A DNA stretch of 64,000 bases, taken from Kineosporia succinea (lineage in GTDB: Bacteria > Actinomycetota > Actinomycetes > Actinomycetales > Kineosporiaceae). Position 1 is the stretch's first letter. Each line of letters begins with the position of its first letter. Shown here in pieces: positions 62,922 through 64,000 of this stretch. The position numbers and the translations under genes were made by a program. The stretch lies in contig NZ_JAUSQZ010000001.1 of the NCBI RefSeq assembly GCF_030811555.1, positions 4,399,241-4,463,240 on the forward strand, in the 5' to 3' direction. The notes under the pieces are model-generated. The model was not told the origin of the DNA and did no database searches. It saw only the letters and a program-made list of their open reading frames with translations.

Positions 62922-63862
62922 AGCTCCTCCTGACGGGTGATCTGGCGCAGGTAGAAGACGGTGAAGATCAGGGTGATGAGCACCATCACCGCCGCGACGG
63001 CCGCACCCAGGTCGAACTTGTTCTCCCCGAACGCGACCCGGTACGCGTACACCCCGAGCACGTTGGTGTCGCGGGAGATGCCGCCCGCCTTCTGCAGCAC
63101 GTAGAACTGCGTGAACACCCGGAAGTCCCAGAGCACCGACAGGGCGGTGAGGATCAGGATCACCGGACGCAGGAACGGCACCAGGACGTGGCGGAACCGC
63201 TGCCAGGCGCTCGCCCCGTCGATCTGCGCGGCCTCGACCACCTCGCCGGGCACCTGGGTCAGGCCGGCGTAGAGGGTGAAGGCCACGAACGGCACGCCCA
63301 TCCAGACCACGATGATCAGCGCGACACCGAAGAACGAGAGCGGGTCGGTGAGCCAGGAGTGGCCGTGGAAGTCGCCGCCGAGCTGGGTCAGCAGCCAGTT
63401 CACCAGGCCGTAGCGGGTGTCGAACAGCCACTGCCAGACCACGGTGGCCGACAGCGGCGGCATCGCCCAGGCCAGCAGCAGCGAGACGATCAGGGCCAGG
63501 CGCATCGCCCGGCCGACCCGGCGGATCAGCAGGGCCACCAGCATGCCGAGCACCATCGTGAGAACCACGGCGGCGGCGCAGAACCCGACGGTGCGGTAGA
63601 GCACCAGCCAGAACTGGTCGTCGGTCAGGATTTTCGTGTAGTTGTCCAGGCCGACGAAGTCCGGTGGGGCGCCGAACTGCTGCTTGAGGCCGAACTTCTG
63701 CAGGGAGAGCAGGATCAGGCGGGCGAACGGGTAGCCCAGCACCAGGGCCAGTACGAGGGTGGCCGGGAGCAGGAGGCCGTAGGGGAGGAGGCTGTTGCGT
63801 CGCTTCCTGGGGCCCGGCACAGGGGTTGCCTGTGCCGGGCTCAGCGGGGGGAGAGTGCTCAC
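62918..63862 (-). CDS. Carbohydrate ABC transporter permease (MalF/DasB-like)
   Basis: The 314-residue protein has six membrane segments (first at about 24-46) and the EAA loop EAAQIDGASAWQRFRHVLVP (about 208-227). It is the heterodimer partner of the next permease and starts with GTG overlapping the binding-protein stop. Confidence 0.93.
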   Translation of the reverse strand: MSTLPPLSPAQATPVPGPRKRRNSLLPYGLLLPATLVLALVLGYPFARLILLSLQKFGLKQQFGAPPDFVGLDNYTKILTDDQFWLVLYRTVGFCAAAVVLTMVLGMLVALLIRRVGRAMRLALIVSLLLAWAMPPLSATVVWQWLFDTRYGLVNWLLTQLGGDFHGHSWLTDPLSFFGVALIIVVWMGVPFVAFTLYAGLTQVPGEVVEAAQIDGASAWQRFRHVLVPFLRPVILILTALSVLWDFRVFTQFYVLQKAGGISRDTNVLGVYAYRVAFGENKFDLGAAVAAVMVLITLIFTVFYLRQITRQEEL

Positions 63863-64000
63863 TGGTTCAGGGCCGTCGCGATCGCCTCGTCAGCGGTCTT
63901 GGCCTCGGTGGCGACGTCCTTGCCCTGGGCGATGGCCACCAGCAGGTCGGGCAGCACCGACCCGGCCTCGACCCCGGCCCAGTTCTCGCTGGCCGGCGTG
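63859..64000 (-). CDS. Sugar-binding lipoprotein of ABC transporter (C-terminal part)
   Basis: Only the last 46 or so residues are inside the window, ending VATEAKTADEAIATALNQ, a typical C-terminal helix of family 1 solute-binding proteins. It is the first visible gene of the leftward operon and should capture the sugar outside the cell. The N-terminus lies beyond the right edge. Confidence 0.8.
   Translation of the reverse strand, partial: TPASENWAGVEAGSVLPDLLVAIAQGKDVATEAKTADEAIATALNQ

Overview
The window is high-GC actinobacterial DNA. WhiB-type regulation, a mycothiol-type isomerase-fold protein, geosmin synthase, EshA-like (family 2B) encapsulins and a Das-like amino-sugar operon fit an Actinomycetes chromosome. 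A Kineosporia-like host is my guess, not something the sequence proves.

Positions 1-16450 are the right part of an integrated tailed-phage genome whose left part lies outside the window. Almost everything is on the minus strand with start/stop overlaps of 1-8 bases. In transcription order (right to left) the genes are: a small Cro-like regulator; small early proteins; a phage WhiB; a RecE-like exonuclease and RecT-like annealing protein; a RusA-type resolvase and a clamp-like protein; zinc-ribbon and helix-turn-helix proteins; a replication initiator with iteron-like repeats inside its gene; then a hairpin and the late genes (HNH nuclease, terminases, portal, ClpP-like capsid protease). The repressor-like gene sits at the extreme right end, reads toward the host, and stops inside the host tRNA-Asn gene where the phage is inserted. 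This layout matches integration-dependent immunity of mycobacteriophages such as BPs, and is one of two main highlights.

Positions 16.5-26.9 kb hold ordinary chromosomal genes: a secreted protein, a 3-hydroxyisobutyrate dehydrogenase-family enzyme, a one-module A-T-TE NRPS-like enzyme divergent from a TIM-barrel isomerase-like protein, a YgiB/YgiC-like pair, a CAT-anticodon tRNA, an Ltp-domain lipoprotein and a Nudix hydrolase. The second highlight is 26.9-33.2 kb: two different cNMP-domain encapsulin shell genes and a polyprenyl synthase in one operon, divergent from a full-length two-domain geosmin synthase.

Positions 33-48.9 kb contain a TetR/hydrolase operon with a clear palindromic operator, a secreted FN3-RCC1 protein, lipoproteins, a frameshifted GH43 arabinanase gene, a GGDEF protein that may also be frameshifted, an XRE/MmyB-type regulator with an inverted-repeat operator, and a RecQ helicase. 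From 48.9 kb come valS, a membrane protein, and a histidine kinase/response regulator pair separated by a coupled hexapeptide-repeat ORF. A phospholipase D-family protein, a Nudix hydrolase, a GNAT protein and a spermidine-synthase-like protein follow. The right end (58.4-64 kb) is a leftward amino-sugar operon: binding protein (partial), two ABC permeases, GH3 N-acetylhexosaminidase, ROK kinase and NagB. Together these would import and degrade GlcNAc-containing sugars.
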